Origin: Granulicella mallensis MP5ACTX8
Lineage (GTDB): Bacteria > Acidobacteriota > Terriglobia > Terriglobales > Acidobacteriaceae
NCBI RefSeq assembly: GCF_000178955.2
Contig: NC_016631.1
Span: 4,898,001 to 4,962,000 of the forward strand
Length of the DNA: 64,000 nucleotides
Reading direction: 5' to 3'
Below are positions 16,156 to 24,641 of the stretch, piece by piece. Made by a program: the position numbers and the translations under genes. Positions within the stretch are counted from its first letter, which is position 1; the number at the start of each line of letters is the position of its first letter. The notes beneath the pieces were generated by a model. It did no database searches and was not told the origin of the DNA. It saw only the letters and a list, made by a program, of their open reading frames with translations.

Positions 16156-16725
16156 TCAGGGATGAGATGGCACCTGATCTCGCCCAGCCGCTTCTTCTTC
16201 CAGCCGTTTCCTCTTCAAAAACCAGAGCAGATAGCCCAACACGCCGAGATTGACGAGCAGCAACCCCACCCTGAACCCGGAGAAGTGTGCAAAGAGCTCA
16301 TAGATCTCCCAAGGCAGGGCCGCAGCCGTCAGAAAGGTCGTGAAGTACTCCGCCCAGGTCTTTTCCAGCATCAATCCCGTGCCTTCGACCACGCAAACCA
16401 CTGCATAGAGGCAAGAGAGCACGCCAGCCTGGCGCAGATGCCGGGTATCGATCAGGTCCGCTTTGTCCATCAGCAGCGAAACCAGCCGCCCCTCGGGATC
16501 GACCGGCAGCGCATCGACGATCCGCATCACCAGGTCGCCGATGTTGCGATGCACCAGGTGCAGCGCTCCCGCACCCAGCGCGGTAAAGAAGATCGCCTTG
16601 CTCAGCTTGAAGAGGCCCACCAGCAACAGCCCGCGTTCGCGCTTGCCATGAGGGTGCAGGGCCTGCCCTGTAGCTTGTCTGCCATTTGCACTAGCCGAGT
16701 TCGGGTTCGAAAGAATTTCCTGCAT
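16156..16725 (-). CDS. DUF2127 domain-containing membrane protein
   Basis: A 189-residue membrane protein of unknown function. After a polar N-terminus (ending HPHGKRERG), hydrophobic segments begin with LLLVGLFKLSKAIFFTALGAGALHLVH, the DUF2127 opening, and later LSCLYAVVCVVEGTGLMLEKTWAEYF and LLLVNLGVLGYLLWFLKRKR at the end. The frame runs up to a GTG at 16812, but ATG at 16725 has a purine-rich AAGCGGAT before it and is preferred. It lies downstream of piuC on the same strand, separated by an inverted repeat. No function is known for the family. Confidence 0.85.
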   Translation of the reverse strand: MQEILSNPNSASANGRQATGQALHPHGKRERGLLLVGLFKLSKAIFFTALGAGALHLVHRNIGDLVMRIVDALPVDPEGRLVSLLMDKADLIDTRHLRQAGVLSCLYAVVCVVEGTGLMLEKTWAEYFTTFLTAAALPWEIYELFAHFSGFRVGLLLVNLGVLGYLLWFLKRKRLEEEAAGRDQVPSHP

Positions 16726-16803
16726 ATCCGCTTTCAGTTGACGAGCCTGCCAGCCCTTTGTCAACGGCACCGTATCTTCCCGGGCACAGAGAGGGCAAAG
16801 CAA

Positions 16804-16835
16804 AGTGCCCACGCCATGAGGGTGACGTGGGCACT
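16804..16835. terminator. stem-loop after piuC
   Basis: AGTGCCCACG at 16804-16813 pairs perfectly with CGTGGGCACT at 16826-16835 around a 12-base loop. There is no T-run on the minus-strand side, so it could be a repeat element rather than an intrinsic terminator. Confidence 0.45.
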
Positions 16836-16900
16836 CCCCGGCACGATCCTGCTGTGCCGAAGCTCAAACTTGTCTTTCCTGTTGGCTGTTTCCTGCCTCT

Positions 16901-17596
16901 TTACATTTCGGCCCACTGCCGCAGCAGGTTGTGATACACCCCGGTCAACTGCACCGAACTCTGCTTCACCTCTGGAGTAGCGGCGTGAGGGGAGCGTGCA
17001 AGCCGCTGGATTGACTCGTCGAGGTCGAAGAGCAGCGTGCGATGGGCGTCCTGCCGGATCATGCTCTGCATCCAGAAGAACGAGCTGATGCGGTTGCCCC
17101 GGGTTACCGGCTCAACCCGGTGCAGGCTCGTGGCCGGGTACAGCACCATGTCTCCGGCCGCGAGCTTCACGCTCTTTTCGCCATAGCTGTCTTCCACGAT
17201 GAGCTCACCGCCGTCGTACTCCTCGGGCGGCGTAAGAAACAATGTCGCGCTCAGGTCGGTGCGGATACGCTGGCCGGTCGTCGCAAACTGGCGGATCGCG
17301 GTATCGACATGCGTGCCGAAGGTCTGTCCCCCGGCATAGCTGTTGAACATCGGCGGAAACACCCGCAGCGGCAGCGCCGCCGACATGAACCGCGGCGAAC
17401 GCGCCAGCCCCGCAAGAATCATCTCGCCAAGCTCCTTCGCCACCGGCGAGTTCTCCGGTATCTGCGCGTTGCGCTTGACCTCCTGGGCCTGATAGCCCGC
17501 AGTGACGCGGCCATCGACCCATTCGGCAGTGGCCAGCTTCTGCGTGGCCACTGCAACCTGCTCCGCCGTGAGCACCTTCTCAATTGTGATGAGCAT
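16901..17596 (-). CDS. Fe(II)/2-oxoglutarate-dependent hydroxylase, PiuC/YbiX (PKHD) type
   Basis: A 231-residue dioxygenase of the PKHD family. The HxD metal ligands are in FGTHVDTAIR, the distal histidine in ATSLHRVEPVTRG, and the arginine of that segment probably binds 2-oxoglutarate. Length and the N-terminal MLITIEKVLTAEQV match PiuC/YbiX. Family members are typically encoded beside TonB-dependent iron-siderophore receptors, as here (next gene upstream on the same strand), and are thought to act in iron uptake, though the substrate is not established. GAGGT upstream supports the start. A 198-bp repeat element separates it from the receptor gene. Confidence 0.92.
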   Translation of the reverse strand: MLITIEKVLTAEQVAVATQKLATAEWVDGRVTAGYQAQEVKRNAQIPENSPVAKELGEMILAGLARSPRFMSAALPLRVFPPMFNSYAGGQTFGTHVDTAIRQFATTGQRIRTDLSATLFLTPPEEYDGGELIVEDSYGEKSVKLAAGDMVLYPATSLHRVEPVTRGNRISSFFWMQSMIRQDAHRTLLFDLDESIQRLARSPHAATPEVKQSSVQLTGVYHNLLRQWAEM

Positions 17597-17622
17597 GTTC
17601 TACCTCACCTCTGTTTCTGCTC

Positions 17623-17826
17623 TTGTTTTTCTTGCTTGTCATTCCCGCAGGGAATCTGCTTCTGCTTCTGTCGTTGCTCTTGCCTTTCTGGCTTGTCATT
17701 CCGAGCGCAGCGAGCGAACCTGCTTCCTCCCGTTTTTTGCTCGTACTAGCGCGAACGTTTTGGGTGGTACGAGCGAAGAACGGGAGAAAGCAGATTCCCT
17801 GCGGGAATGACAAGCAAGAAAAACAA
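17623..17826. repeat. 204-bp element with 39-bp perfect terminal inverted repeats
   Basis: The left end (TTGTTTTTCTTGCTTGTCAT and on to 17661) and the right end (17788-17826) are perfect 39-base inverted copies. Inside are an arm GTCATTCCGAGCGCAGCGAG and an inner inverted pair around CCTCCCGTTTTTTGCTCGTA and TACGAGCGAAGAACGGGAG. No coding capacity. Related copies lie at 29687-29940, 45640-45690 and 56386-56590. It separates the TonB receptor gene from piuC. Confidence 0.88.
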
Positions 17827-17846
17827 AGGCGAACGCCCCTTCCCGC

Positions 17847-20492
17847 CTAGAACCTGAAGCTCGCCCCAATCAGCGCACTCAACCCCGCGCCCGGAATCAA
17901 GTGGCTCGGATGCGGCTGGTCGATATAGAACCGGTTCGCCAGGTTATAGACATTGGCCTGCAACTCCAGGTGATCGCTAATAGGCCGCTTGACCATCGCA
18001 TTGAAGACCCAGTACCCCGGCACCTGCTTCATCGCCGTCGAGAGCACCTGGTAGCAAGTCGTCACCGTTGGAGTCGCGCTCGTAGCGCACGGAGCGCTTC
18101 CCGCGGTAAACGTCTCTGCCGGTCCAAAGCTGGTCGGAACATACGGCACGGTCGAACTCGCCGTACGGCTCGCAACATAGTTGCCGCCAAAACCGGCGCT
18201 CAACTTGAACGGCAGGTTGTGCGTCAGGAAGAAGTTGAACGTCTGCTTCGGCACGTTCGCCAGTTGGAAGCCCACCGAGGTCGGGAAGACCTGCGAGTAG
18301 ATCACGTGGCTGGAGAGGTACGCATAGCCGAACACCAGGTCCGTTCCGCCGCCAAGCTGCCCGACGGCGCTGGCCTGTACCCCCTTCACGAGCTGGTTAC
18401 CGGCGGACACCACATTGTTCGAGTTGGTCGGATCGGTCTCGCGCGCATTGTCCTTCTCCGTGCGGAACCAGGCTCCCTCGACCTTCAACCGTTCGCGCAG
18501 CAGGCTGTACTTCGCGCCCACCTCGTAGCTCTCGTTCTCTTCCGGCAGCAGCAGCTTCGTCGACACACTCAGGCTCAACGACTCCGCCGAAGGATTGAAG
18601 CTGGTTCCGTAATCGAAGTACACCGAACCATGTGTATTCGGCTTGAAGACAAAGGCCGCACGATAGGTAGGCTGCGTCACCTTCTGCTCGATCGGAGCAA
18701 TGGCCGCCGTCAACGTGCCACCGGTTGCATTGCCCGGGAGCGGAGGAGCATACAGGTTGAACACCGTGTCGAAGAGATCCCAGCGAACTCCGCCGCTGGC
18801 CTCAATAAAGCGTCCCAGCTTCAGCGTGTCGACAAAGTACACGCCGACGCTCTCCGACTTCAAATGCGTGATCGAAGAGGTATACCCAATCCCCGAGAAC
18901 ACATCCTGAGGATTCGGATGCGCCAGGTTGGTCGGAGTCACCGAGTTGATCTTGTTCTCGGTGTAGCTCGTCCTGATCGGGTTGGAGATCTCCTGCCCAC
19001 CCTCGACACCGCCTACAAAGTTGCTGCGAACGCCCGCGACCTTGAACCGCGCCGTAACCTCGGTCTGGTCCCACAGATCGCCTTCCACACTCTTGATCTG
19101 CAGTTGGTTGCGGTTCACCAGTTCCTGCGAGGCAGGCGTGGCAAGCGTATAGGTGCACGTCTTCGCGGAGTTATACGCGCTGGTCGGCAGTGCCGAGACA
19201 TAGCCTCCAACAGGTGTGCTGACGCCCGCATTCGAGCAGAGCTGCGGCTCGGTAATCTGCACGTCGCGGGGATAGTTCGCCCAGCGCGCGATCGTATGCA
19301 GGTCGACGTTCTGCGAGAACGAGTGATTCGCCTTCAGCGTGAGGATGTCGTCGCTCGTACGCAGGAAGTTCGCATCCGGGAAGCCAAAGTACGAGTGCCG
19401 GTTCACGCCCGGGGCAAGCTGGCTGAAGAGCCACGGCAGGCCATAGTCCGGCGTGTCGCTCTCGGTGAAGTGGAAGTAGCTGATCGTCAACCGCGACGGA
19501 GAATTCAGCCCGAAGCTGATCGAGGGCGCAATGCCGAAGCGGCGGTTCTCCGCATACGGACGCCCTGCAACGCCGCCATCCGTGCCCATCACGTTCAGGC
19601 GAAACGCCGAGCCCTCCGAGAGGTCCGGCAGAGGCTCGTTGATATCGGCCGAGACGCGCCGCGTCAGGTCTGTACCGAACTGGGTCTGCACGTTCACGAA
19701 CTTGTCCGTAGCCGGGACCTTGCTCTCCTCGTTGATAACGCCGCCCGTCGATCCGCGCCCAAACTGCACGCCTGCGGGTCCTTCCAGCACCTCGACCTGA
19801 TCGAAGTTGAAGCTGTCACGGTAGTAGCTGCCGAAGTCGCGAATGCCGTCCAGGAAGATGTCGTTGCGCGCCGTGAATCCACGGATCGTCAGGTTGTCGC
19901 CCTGCGCTCCGCTCTCGCCCGCCGCGAGACTGATGCCCGGCACATTGCGCACCGCGTCCATCAGCGTACGGTTCTGCTGGTCCTTCAGCACGAACTGGGG
20001 TACGACAGACACCGTCTGCGGGGTATCCAGCAGAGACTCCGTGAACTTACCCATCGCCACCGAATCGGCCATCCCCGCCGCCACGTCCACCGAATCCGAG
20101 TGCCGCAATCCGATCGATACCGTGTCCGCACCCTCGAACCGGAAGCTCAAGCCGGTACCCGCAAGCAACTGGCGAAGCGCCGAGTCATTGGCATAGAGAC
20201 CGCTCACGCCCGAGGTCTTGATGCCTACGAGCTGCTCCTGGGGAATCTCCAGCTTGACCGCAATGCCGCTCTGCATGCGGTAGGCTTCCAGCGCAGCGTC
20301 GAGCGTGCCCTCGACAATATGGAAGCGCCGTACCGGCAACTGGGCCGGGGTCGGATCTTTCGCCGCCTCTGCCACCACCTGTTGCGCCGTCGCATTCGAG
20401 CTTCCTGACGCGGCATACGCCATTGCCGCCGCCAATGTGACCAGTTTTGCCTTCGTACTGCGGGTCATTCCATTCTTTGCAAGCTTCTTCAC
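17847..20492 (-). CDS. TonB-dependent siderophore receptor with STN domain
   Basis: An 881-residue outer-membrane receptor importing ferric siderophores with TonB energy. After a signal peptide (residues 15-37, ending NATAQ) comes an STN (secretin/TonB N-terminal) domain (about 55-110, RFHIVEGTLDAALEAYRMQSG), then a plug domain (about 148-265) with LDTPQTVSVVPQFVLKDQQ, NLTIRGF and VEVLEGPAGVQFGRGSTGGVIN, and a C-terminal beta barrel ending in the aromatic signature GASFRF. The STN domain suggests signalling to an anti-sigma factor as in FpvA/FecA, but no sigma/anti-sigma pair is adjacent. Start: GTG at 20492 with AAGGGAAG seven bases upstream; the frame extends to 20570. The neighbour piuC supports iron uptake. 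Confidence 0.93.
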   Translation of the reverse strand: MKKLAKNGMTRSTKAKLVTLAAAMAYAASGSSNATAQQVVAEAAKDPTPAQLPVRRFHIVEGTLDAALEAYRMQSGIAVKLEIPQEQLVGIKTSGVSGLYANDSALRQLLAGTGLSFRFEGADTVSIGLRHSDSVDVAAGMADSVAMGKFTESLLDTPQTVSVVPQFVLKDQQNRTLMDAVRNVPGISLAAGESGAQGDNLTIRGFTARNDIFLDGIRDFGSYYRDSFNFDQVEVLEGPAGVQFGRGSTGGVINEESKVPATDKFVNVQTQFGTDLTRRVSADINEPLPDLSEGSAFRLNVMGTDGGVAGRPYAENRRFGIAPSISFGLNSPSRLTISYFHFTESDTPDYGLPWLFSQLAPGVNRHSYFGFPDANFLRTSDDILTLKANHSFSQNVDLHTIARWANYPRDVQITEPQLCSNAGVSTPVGGYVSALPTSAYNSAKTCTYTLATPASQELVNRNQLQIKSVEGDLWDQTEVTARFKVAGVRSNFVGGVEGGQEISNPIRTSYTENKINSVTPTNLAHPNPQDVFSGIGYTSSITHLKSESVGVYFVDTLKLGRFIEASGGVRWDLFDTVFNLYAPPLPGNATGGTLTAAIAPIEQKVTQPTYRAAFVFKPNTHGSVYFDYGTSFNPSAESLSLSVSTKLLLPEENESYEVGAKYSLLRERLKVEGAWFRTEKDNARETDPTNSNNVVSAGNQLVKGVQASAVGQLGGGTDLVFGYAYLSSHVIYSQVFPTSVGFQLANVPKQTFNFFLTHNLPFKLSAGFGGNYVASRTASSTVPYVPTSFGPAETFTAGSAPCATSATPTVTTCYQVLSTAMKQVPGYWVFNAMVKRPISDHLELQANVYNLANRFYIDQPHPSHLIPGAGLSALIGASFRF

Positions 20493-20826
20493 GTTGATCT
20501 TCCCTTTGATTGTTAGCGGCCGGCTCGCCCTCACGCGCCCCCCGTCGCCCCGTTGTGGCATGGTCCTCAAGTCACACGCCCTATCGTTTGCTGCTAAAAC
20601 TCATCACGCCACAGAGACTCTCCGGCGTTGCCGCAGACACCTCAACTACTCCTAAAAGCCGACATTTCCCCTGGAAGCTCCCTCAAGCTCCGACGAATAC
20701 CGACTGCATCAGTCCGATATCAATTAGCTTACCTTACATCTCGGACTGCGCAAGTCGTATATCAAAATTTCTGTGCGATTTTTGGCGTGTCATCCAACTG
20801 CTTTTAGGACACGAGTGAATGCCAGC
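20493..20826. other. upstream region of the TonB receptor
   Basis: About 330 bases with no convincing gene. A stretch at 20718-20770 is AT-rich (ATATCAATTAGCTTACCTTA), the likeliest promoter zone for the minus-strand receptor. I looked for a Fur-type 19-mer (GATAATGATAATCATTATC-like) and saw none that fits well. The word TGTCATCCAACT at 20788-20799 also occurs at 46442. Confidence 0.3.
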
Positions 20827-21084
20827 CCCAAAGGGGCGTGATATCCCAGCCCAGGGTAGAGGCGGCTGGCGAGCGCTTTTGCTCGCCGTGTCGCCTCTAC
20901 CCTGGGTTACGAACCCAGAGAAGGTAGAGCCCTGTAGGGGCGACCTATCGTGGCTGCACGATATATCGCGCTTACAGCGCTCTATCTCCGTTACCACTTG
21001 ACCCAGGGTTCCGGCATCGCAGCGAGCCCAAAAACGCTCGCTACGATGCCTCCACCCTGGGCTGGGATATCACGCCCCTTTGGG
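20827..21084. repeat. 258-bp nested inverted-repeat element
   Basis: Perfect 31-base ends, CCCAAAGGGGCGTGATATCC and on (20827-20857), and the inverted copy at 21054-21084. Inside are two further hairpins: 20850-20906 (CCCAGGGTAGAGGCG with its complement, capped by GGCGAGCG/GCTCGCC) and about 21013-21050 (GGCATCG-CAGCGAGC with GCTCGCT-ACGATGCC). There is no coding frame. It lies between the TonB receptor and dxs. Confidence 0.85.
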
Positions 21085-21105
21085 ATTAAAAAACTGAAAG
21101 CCTTA

Positions 21106-21187
21106 TTAACGCAGAGGCGCGGAGGTTTCGCAGAGGCCGCAACCACCCCTAGCGACCTCCGCGAAACCTCCGCGCCCTCTGCATTAA
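21106..21187. repeat. AACGCAGAGG-type inverted repeat
   Basis: TTAACGCAGAGGCGCGGAGG... at 21106-21136 and an inverted, slightly diverged copy at 21156-21187. The right arm (CCTCCGCGAAACCTCCGCGC) recurs as a single arm at 50109-50145 before kpsF. Confidence 0.75.
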
Positions 21188-21207
21188 AACTTCTGCTGTT
21201 GCTTGTT

Positions 21208-23082
21208 CTAAACCCCGACCGGCCTCTTCAACAACGGACGCACACGCTCCAGCGCGGCCTCCGCCGTCAGGCCATACTTCGCATGCAGGGCCTCGGGTTT
21301 TCCGTGCTCAATGAACTCATCCGGCCAGCCCACCCGCACGACCGGAACCTCGATCGCCTGGGCGTTCAGGCTCTCCAGCACCGCCGAGCCAAAGCCACCG
21401 GCCAGAACATGGTCTTCCATCGTGACGACCAGTCCGCAGCGCTTTGCGTATCTTCCGATACACTCGCCATCGACCGGCTTGGCAAAACGCGCATTCACCA
21501 CGGCCACGCTCTGCCCTTCCGCCTCGAGCAGCTTCGCCAGCCGCTCGGCCTCGGCGACCATCGCCCCCAGGGCAAAGATCGCAATATCGCTGCCGTCCTG
21601 CAGGACCTCGGCCTTGCCGATCTCCAGTACCACCGGATGGGCCTTCAAGGCCACGCCCGGCCCGGTTCCGCGAGGATAGCGGATCGCACTCGGACCCTGG
21701 TGGTAGAGCGCCGTAAACATCATGTCCTGCAGCTCGTCCTCATCCTTCGGATCCATGTGGATGATGTTCGGCACGCCACGCAGGTAGCTGATATCGAACA
21801 GGCCATGATGCGTCGGGCCGTCGTCGCCGCTCAACCCGCCGCGATCCATGCAGAAGACAACCGGCAGGTTCTGCAGCGCCACGTCATGCACGATCTGGTC
21901 GAAGGCACGCTGCAGGAACGTCGAGTAGATAGCACAGAACGGACGATACCCCTTGGTCGCCATGCCCGCCGCAAACAGTACCGCATGCTCTTCGGCGATG
22001 CCGACATCGAAGTAACGCTTCGGATGGTGTGGCCGAAACAGGTCGAGCGCCGTGCCGTTAGGCATCGCCGCCGTGATCGCGACGACCTTGTCGTCCATAT
22101 CCGCGAGCCTGGTCAGGGTCTCGGCAAAGATCTCCGAGTAGGTCTTCTGAGCCGCCGCTTTGGTCTCGCCGGTCTCCGGGTCATAGGGCCCCAGACCATG
22201 AAACTTCTTCTGCTTTTCGAGCGCCGGCTGGAAGCCGCGCCCCTTCTGGGTGAGCGCATGCAGCACGACGGGCTTGTTCTGCTGCTTGAGGAACTTGAAA
22301 GTCTCGATCAGCAGCGGCAGGTTGTGGCCGTCCAGCGGGCCGTAGTAGCTCAGCCCGAACTCCTCGAAGATCATGCCGCGTCCGACGATACCCTTGGCAG
22401 CCTCTTCGGCCTTGCGCGCGATGTGCAGCGCCGCCTTGCCTCCAAACTTCTCGACCAGCCCCGCCGCACGGTCATGGATATTGACGTAGGTGGGGTTCGT
22501 CGCAATCTTGTGGAAGTACTCGGCGATGGCCCCGACATTCTTGTCGATCGACCACTCGTTGTCATTCAGAACGATGATCAGCCGCTTGGTCTGCGCGGCC
22601 ATATTGTTCAAGGCTTCGAAGCTAATGCCGTTCGTAAACGCCGCATCGCCCGCCAGTGCCACGACATGCTCGCTGCCACCGCTCATATCCCGCGCCACGG
22701 CCATGCCGAGCGCCGCACTCAGGGCCGTTCCGGCATGCCCCGCGCCAAACGCGTCATGCTCGCTCTCCGTCCGCAGCATGAAACCGTTCAAACCCTCCGG
22801 CTGACGGATCGTCTCAAAGCGGTCCTCGCGGCCTGTCAACAGCTTGTGAACATAACTCTGGTGGCTGACATCGAAGACAAAGCTGTCCCTCGGCGTATCG
22901 AACACATAGTGCATCGCGATCGTCAGTTCGACAACACCGAGATTCGGGCCGATGTGTCCACCGGTCTTGGCGACGCCGATGATCAACCGCTCGCGAATCT
23001 CTTCCGCCAGCCGTTCCAGCTCTACCATCCCCAGCCGCTTCACATCGGCCGGAGATTTGATCCTGCTTAAATACTCGCTCAT
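21208..23082 (-). CDS. dxs: 1-deoxy-D-xylulose-5-phosphate synthase
   Basis: A 624-residue thiamine-diphosphate enzyme condensing pyruvate and glyceraldehyde 3-phosphate, the first step of the MEP isoprenoid pathway, whose ispD and ispF are also in this window. Seen: TKTGGHIGPNLGVVELTIAMHYVFDTP-type N-terminus, the ThDP-binding segment reading GDAAFTNGISFEALNN (GDA rather than the common GDG), DRGGLSGDDGPTHHG and the C-terminal transketolase domain. ATG at 23082 gives MSEYLSRIKSP; the frame extends to 23124. Length is typical. Confidence 0.95.
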   Translation of the reverse strand: MSEYLSRIKSPADVKRLGMVELERLAEEIRERLIIGVAKTGGHIGPNLGVVELTIAMHYVFDTPRDSFVFDVSHQSYVHKLLTGREDRFETIRQPEGLNGFMLRTESEHDAFGAGHAGTALSAALGMAVARDMSGGSEHVVALAGDAAFTNGISFEALNNMAAQTKRLIIVLNDNEWSIDKNVGAIAEYFHKIATNPTYVNIHDRAAGLVEKFGGKAALHIARKAEEAAKGIVGRGMIFEEFGLSYYGPLDGHNLPLLIETFKFLKQQNKPVVLHALTQKGRGFQPALEKQKKFHGLGPYDPETGETKAAAQKTYSEIFAETLTRLADMDDKVVAITAAMPNGTALDLFRPHHPKRYFDVGIAEEHAVLFAAGMATKGYRPFCAIYSTFLQRAFDQIVHDVALQNLPVVFCMDRGGLSGDDGPTHHGLFDISYLRGVPNIIHMDPKDEDELQDMMFTALYHQGPSAIRYPRGTGPGVALKAHPVVLEIGKAEVLQDGSDIAIFALGAMVAEAERLAKLLEAEGQSVAVVNARFAKPVDGECIGRYAKRCGLVVTMEDHVLAGGFGSAVLESLNAQAIEVPVVRVGWPDEFIEHGKPEALHAKYGLTAEAALERVRPLLKRPVGV

Positions 23083-23314
23083 ACAAAAACCCGTCTTCGG
23101 GCCGCGCGGCTGTATTTGCCGCAAGGAGGCCTAGCCTTCCAGTGTATCAACCGGAGGATCTCGCTGTTTTCGGCTAACCTGATGAGCCGCGAGCCGGAGG
23201 GTAAGGGAGACAATCATCTTCAGGCCACGAAATGGGATGCTGGTAAGAATCGGGTTTTAGGTAGTGTCTGGCGAATCGAGGACAGCGACTTAGCCACATA
23301 TTTTGTTCACATCC

Positions 23315-23386
23315 CCACAGAAACGTCATCCTGAGCGGAGCGTCCCGGCCTTTTGGGACGCTCCGCTCAGGATGACGTCTCTGTGG
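23315..23386. repeat. long hairpin made of GTCATCCTGAGC words
   Basis: A perfect 24-base stem (ACGTCATCCTGAGCGGAGCG TCCC at 23323-23346 with 23355-23378) is extended by CCACAG/CTGTGG, about 32 pairs in all, with an 8-base loop. It is in the dxs-dcd spacer (both minus strand) and belongs to the same word family as 7985-8166. The rest of this 346-base spacer shows no gene. Confidence 0.85.
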
Positions 23387-23428
23387 TGAGGGACATAAAC
23401 AAACGCCAGAAGCACATCGATCTCCAAC

Positions 23429-23983
23429 CTAGAGCTTGGGCAACACAATTCCCTGCTGCCGCTGATACTTGCCGTTGCGATCGCCATAGCTGACCTCACA
23501 GGCCTCATCACTCTGGAAGAACAGGATCTGGCACAAGCCCTCGTTGGCGTAGATCTTTGCCGGCAGAGGCGTCGTGTTCGAGATCTCGAGGGTCACAAAG
23601 CCCTCCCACTCCGGCTCGAACGGCGTTACGTTCACGATGATGCCGCAGCGCGCATACGTGCTCTTGCCCACGCAGATCGTCAGCACATCGCGCGGAATGC
23701 GGAAGTACTCGATCGATTTCGCCAGCGCGAACGAGTTCGGCGGAACGATCACGCTCGGAGCCTGCACCGAGACAAAAGAACGCTCGTCGAAGTTCTTCGG
23801 GTCGATGATCGCGCTGTTTACATTGGTAAAGATCTTGAATTCGTCCGAAACGCGCAGATCGTAGCCGTACGAAGACAGTCCATAGGAGATCACGCCGTCG
23901 CGTACCTGTTTCTCGCTGAACGGTTCGATCATCTTGTTCTCGTTCGCCTGCCGGCGAATCCACTTATCGCTCTTGATTGCCAT
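23429..23983 (-). CDS. dcd: dCTP deaminase
   Basis: A 184-residue enzyme converting dCTP to dUTP for thymidylate synthesis. The family segments are complete: [20 protein letters not shown] near the N-terminus, [22 protein letters not shown], the active-site region [31 protein letters not shown] with the catalytic glutamate, and [14 protein letters not shown] at the end. The start ATG has AAGGAGC upstream. The segment around [16 protein letters not shown] is of the kind seen in some bacterial Dcd of about 180-190 residues; whether it is bifunctional (also dUTPase) cannot be judged here. Confidence 0.94.
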   Translation of the reverse strand: MAIKSDKWIRRQANENKMIEPFSEKQVRDGVISYGLSSYGYDLRVSDEFKIFTNVNSAIIDPKNFDERSFVSVQAPSVIVPPNSFALAKSIEYFRIPRDVLTICVGKSTYARCGIIVNVTPFEPEWEGFVTLEISNTTPLPAKIYANEGLCQILFFQSDEACEVSYGDRNGKYQRQQGIVLPKL

Positions 23984-24196
23984 CGTGCTCCTTGATGCCG
24001 CCTGAAATGCACAGACCCGCCACAGATGCTAGTCTGGCCTTTTCTATCCTGTTGCATTGAGCCTAGAGCATTTCGCCTCTGCATGTACTCCAGATAAATC
24101 TTCCTCCGCCATCTTTCCTGAGGAAAAAAGGCATCCTATCCTCAGCCGGCCTCATCTCTGCAAGGAAACCGTGTCATAGCAAACTTCTATGCGGCG

Positions 24197-24225
24197 TTGA
24201 CAATCGAAATAGCCCTTTCTACCAT
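24197..24225 (+). promoter_or_regulatory. sigma-70 promoter of the HU gene
   Basis: TTGACA at 24197-24202 and TACCAT at 24220-24225 are separated by exactly 17 bases, a near-consensus housekeeping promoter. Transcription would start around 24232, leaving a 5' leader of about 114 bases before the HU start codon. Confidence 0.75.
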
Positions 24226-24267
24226 CGGAGACGGGCGTACATCGGAACCGCGCACGGCGCCCTTGAG

Positions 24268-24310
24268 CGGTTCCACAGTCGATGTAACTGGTAACTGTGA
24301 AACCGTTTTC
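24268..24310 (+). terminator. terminator-like hairpin in the HU leader
   Basis: CGGTTCCACAGT (24268-24279) pairs with ACTGTGAAACCG (24294-24305), 11 of 12 pairs, and is followed directly by TTTTC. It lies between the promoter and the start codon, so it may act as an attenuator or a 5' stability stem. The remaining 24000-24190 holds nothing I recognise. Confidence 0.5.
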
Positions 24311-24345
24311 ACTGCTGTGTTCGGGAAAAAGAAAGGCGACCCTGC

Positions 24346-24615
24346 TTGATCAAGCAAGACCTCATCCAGCGCGTAGTAGAACGCACAGGTCTTCCGCGTA
24401 CCAAGGCGGAAGCGGCTGTAGACGCAATCTTCGAGGCGATGAAGAACGCCCTTGGGAACAGCGATCGCATTGAATTGCGCGGTTTTGGCGTATTTACCGT
24501 AAAACCCCGCAAGACCGGGGTAGGCCGCAACCCGCGCACCGGCGCCGAAGTCACGATCACCCCCGGCAAAGCCGTCCGCTTCAAGCCCGGAAAAGAACTC
24601 CACCTATTGGATTAG
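24346..24615 (+). CDS. HU-family DNA-binding protein
   Basis: An 89-residue histone-like protein of the HU/IHF fold that bends DNA. The sequence starts MIKQDLIQRVVERTGLPRTKAEAAVDAIF and has IELRGFGVFTVKPRKTGVGRNPRTGAEVTI, where GRNPRTG is the beta-arm that inserts its proline into the minor groove; FKPGKEL closes the protein. The start is TTG at 24346 with GAAAGG about ten bases upstream. HU versus IHF cannot be fixed by sequence alone. It faces priA convergently, with only 26 bases between stops. Confidence 0.92.
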   Translation: MIKQDLIQRVVERTGLPRTKAEAAVDAIFEAMKNALGNSDRIELRGFGVFTVKPRKTGVGRNPRTGAEVTITPGKAVRFKPGKELHLLD

Positions 24616-24641
24616 AACGTCTGCGTTTTGCAGGGAGCGAA

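Noticed and set aside
17901-20408. 835-residue plus-strand frame opposite the TonB receptor
   Set aside because: Arg/His-rich composition without any domain; a GC-rich antisense shadow of a clear receptor gene.
23116-23334. 72-residue plus-strand frame between dxs and dcd
   Set aside because: No ribosome site, no recognisable domain, ends in the repeat hairpin; composition not gene-like.
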